Source: Shewanella khirikhana
GTDB lineage: Bacteria > Pseudomonadota > Gammaproteobacteria > Enterobacterales > Shewanellaceae
Assembly: GCF_003957745.1 (NCBI RefSeq)
Contig: NZ_CP020373.1
Coordinates: forward strand, 3,395,501-3,459,500
Length of the DNA stretch: 64,000 bases
Direction: 5' to 3'
The notes beneath the pieces are model-generated. The model searched no databases. It had not been told where the DNA came from and saw only the letters and a list, made by a program, of their open reading frames with translations. The translations under genes and the position numbers were made by a program. This document shows, one piece after another, positions 62,112 through 64,000 of this stretch. Positions within the stretch are counted from its first letter, which is position 1, and every line of letters starts with the position of its first letter.

Positions 62112-64000
62112 ATGCATCACGGCGTACCACCTATTATTTTGCTGTTTTTATTGCTGTTTCTCGGCGCCTGCACCGGTGGCGAGACCGCCACGCCGCTGCT
62201 CGTCAACGAAGCGCCCCCCGCCGCCCCCCAGGCCGCACCTGTCACCCTGAGCCTCACGCCGCTGGTTGCCGACACCCAGGTTGGCCAAACCCTGACTGTC
62301 GATGTATCGGCCGCCGTACAAAGCAATGCTGACTGGCAGCTTGTCCGGGCCGCCGCCAAAGATAACCTCAGCCAGGTACTGACCACGCAGGAAAAAAGCT
62401 TCAGCGTAAAGGCAACTGCTGCCGGGCTGTCTCAGGTGGAATTTCAGGTAAGCGCCGCAGGCATGGCCACCAGCGCCATGCTGTATGTGGCCATCAGCGC
62501 CCCGGATAATCAGGCACCGGTGGCTGCCAACAAGGCGCTGACCACCGACAGCAACACCCCGGTCAGTGTCGATTTGGCCAGCCTGATAAGCGATCCCGAG
62601 AGCGATAGCCTCAGTATTCAGTCGCTGCTGCAAACAGCTGAGCGCTTCAGCCTCGATGGCTTTGTGCTCACCTTTACCCCGGCGGGATTTGTCGGCACAG
62701 ACGCGGCCAGTTATGTGGTGGAAGATGCCAGGGGCGCCCTGGCGGTGGCGCAGGTGGTGGTATCCAGCAGCGATGCCACTGTGCGAATCAGCAACACAGC
62801 GCCAACGGCCAAAGACTATCAGGTTGCGATGGACAGCGCCGAGGTTCTGACCATCGACCTCGAAGCGCTTGGCTTGATTGCCGACGTAGACGGCGACAGC
62901 CTCAGCTTAAGCCTTTATGGCGGCAACGCCCGCGCCGCTGTTGATGGTCTCAGTATTCGCTACACCCCCGCAGGCTTTGTGGGCACCGAAGAGCTGGTGT
63001 ATGTGGTCAGCGACAACCAGGGCGGCAGCGCCATTGCGACCATTCGGCTGCTGGTGTCGGACAATACTCCGGCCAACACGCAGCCGCTGGCTGGCGATCT
63101 GAGCCTGAGTATCTCGCTGGCACAGGTGCTGGCATCCGCAAGCCAGACCATAGATATCAGCGCCATTGTCAGCGACGCCGACGGTGACGAGCTGACCCTC
63201 TCCAGCCTTTACGGCAGCCTGAATACGGCACTGATAAGCTCGGCGCTGACCATCGATTATCACGCCTCGGCCGATACCGCCAATGACAGCCTGGTGTATG
63301 TCATCAGTGATGGCCGCGGCGGCCTGGCGCAGGGCACGATATACATTGCCATTGCCAATACAGCACCGACTGCACAGGCGATAAGCGCCAGCGTCGATCC
63401 CTACGCCGGTGGCAGTATCGGCATCGATTTGAGCCTCTACACCTCTGACTCCGATGGCGATACATTAACGCTGTCGCATCTGGACTCGCCAACAACGCCC
63501 TCCACCTTAAGCGCCTCGGGACTAATGCTCACCTTTACCCCCAATGGCTACGTAGGCACCCAGTCACTGCGCTATGAAGTCAGCGATGGCCAGAAGTCGG
63601 CTACCAACCTTCTCACCCTGGTGTCCGCCTCCACTGCCAGTCTCAGTGCCAATGACATCAACCTTGCTGCCATTGCCATGGACGCCGGCCAGCAGAGCAT
63701 TGATGTGTCAGCCTATGTGTCCAACAGCAGTGGTCGCAGCATGCGTCTGGTTTCGGTCAGTGGCGCCGGCTTTGGCACCACGGCCCTGTCGGCATCGCCG
63801 CTGACGTTCTACTACACCCCGAGCGATATCAGCTATGGCGATGAAACCCTGACTTACCGGATAACCGATGATGAGGGCCATTTTGCCGAGGCCAATGTCA
63901 GCATCAGCCTGACGGCACCAACAACGCCGGTGATCACGGCTCTGACCCTGAACTACGCGGGCAGCATCAGCGCCAGCCTCAGTTGCAGTGACTGCGACCA
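62112..64000 (+). CDS. Large lipoprotein with tandem cadherin/Ig-like repeats (continues past right edge)
   Basis: About 630 codons in view, open to the edge. Signal IILLFLLLFLGAC with lipobox LGAC (Cys20). After an alanine/proline-rich linker and a first beta domain, at least five tandem repeats of about 90-95 residues follow. Each has an acidic calcium-type motif (SDPESDSL, ADVDGDSL, SDADGDEL, SDSDGDTL), then a TPAGFVGT-like strand and a final YVVxD segment. This is the cadherin-like tandem-95 pattern found in surface adhesins and matrix proteins. The fifth repeat has lost the acidic motif (SNSSGRSM). Start ATG has only a weak ribosome site. Confidence 0.85.
   Translation, partial: MHHGVPPIILLFLLLFLGACTGGETATPLLVNEAPPAAPQAAPVTLSLTPLVADTQVGQTLTVDVSAAVQSNADWQLVRAAAKDNLSQVLTTQEKSFSVKATAAGLSQVEFQVSAAGMATSAMLYVAISAPDNQAPVAANKALTTDSNTPVSVDLASLISDPESDSLSIQSLLQTAERFSLDGFVLTFTPAGFVGTDAASYVVEDARGALAVAQVVVSSSDATVRISNTAPTAKDYQVAMDSAEVLTIDLEALGLIADVDGDSLSLSLYGGNARAAVDGLSIRYTPAGFVGTEELVYVVSDNQGGSAIATIRLLVSDNTPANTQPLAGDLSLSISLAQVLASASQTIDISAIVSDADGDELTLSSLYGSLNTALISSALTIDYHASADTANDSLVYVISDGRGGLAQGTIYIAIANTAPTAQAISASVDPYAGGSIGIDLSLYTSDSDGDTLTLSHLDSPTTPSTLSASGLMLTFTPNGYVGTQSLRYEVSDGQKSATNLLTLVSASTASLSANDINLAAIAMDAGQQSIDVSAYVSNSSGRSMRLVSVSGAGFGTTALSASPLTFYYTPSDISYGDETLTYRITDDEGHFAEANVSISLTAPTTPVITALTLNYAGSISASLSCSDCD

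Overview
The window is a 64 kb stretch of a gammaproteobacterial chromosome, most likely from Shewanella or a close relative. I infer this from gene order and protein style: the conserved mla / yrbG / kdsD-kdsC-lptCAB-rpoN-hpf-ptsN-rapZ-npr block, DUF3624, a Q-rich SSB beside a YajR-like transporter and divergent uvrA, and many c-di-GMP proteins. Most of the DNA is moderately GC-rich. The exceptions are AT-richer stretches near 34.0-34.8 kb, 39.7-40.6 kb and 49.75-50.0 kb. I saw no rRNA, tRNA, CRISPR array, intact insertion sequence or prophage.

1-10.4 kb holds the envelope block. mlaC (cut by the left edge), mlaD, mlaE and mlaF are on the minus strand and form a phospholipid-trafficking ABC system. 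Divergent from them run a Ca/Na exchanger, kdsD, kdsC, lptC, lptA and lptB (Kdo synthesis and LPS export), then rpoN, hpf, ptsN, rapZ and npr (sigma-54, ribosome hibernation, nitrogen PTS). 10.5-14.1 kb carries mgtE, an unknown small protein, an orphan ModA-like binding protein and an OmpA-family lipoprotein.

14.3-21.3 kb is a signalling segment. It has a 39-codon ORF coupled to a small HTH/coiled-coil protein resembling an IS3 OrfA, a FIST sensor overlapping a PAS-GGDEF cyclase, a two-gene ABC exporter, and a GAF-GGDEF-EAL protein with a degenerate GGDEF. The FIST operon and the GAF-GGDEF-EAL gene share a sigma-S-like CTAGACT element.

21.3-35.5 kb is mixed: a stand-alone MnmD-like methyltransferase, a HEPN/DUF4145-like membrane protein, a YcaQ-type glycosylase, an MBL hydrolase, two paralogous secreted YtcJ-type amidohydrolases, a cold-shock/excalibur fusion, a GST, an OmpA porin, a secreted histidine phosphatase and small unknown membrane proteins. 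35.5-42.9 kb has an S9 peptidase with a structured leader, a SulP transporter, a lipoprotein, an HSL-type esterase and an MFS transporter.

43-53.5 kb looks like a carbon-scavenging segment. It has a CrbS/CbrA-type transporter-kinase convergent with a CrbR/ErdR-type regulator, a TonB-dependent receptor, a secreted PHB-depolymerase-like esterase, CoA-transferase subunits B and A, and 3-hydroxybutyrate dehydrogenase. Together the enzymes could take polyhydroxybutyrate to acetoacetyl-CoA. 53.6-62 kb has ssb, a YajR-like transporter, uvrA, an M28 peptidase lipoprotein and deaD/csdA. The window ends inside a large lipoprotein of tandem cadherin/Ig-like repeats.

All family assignments are from reading the sequence; no database search was run.
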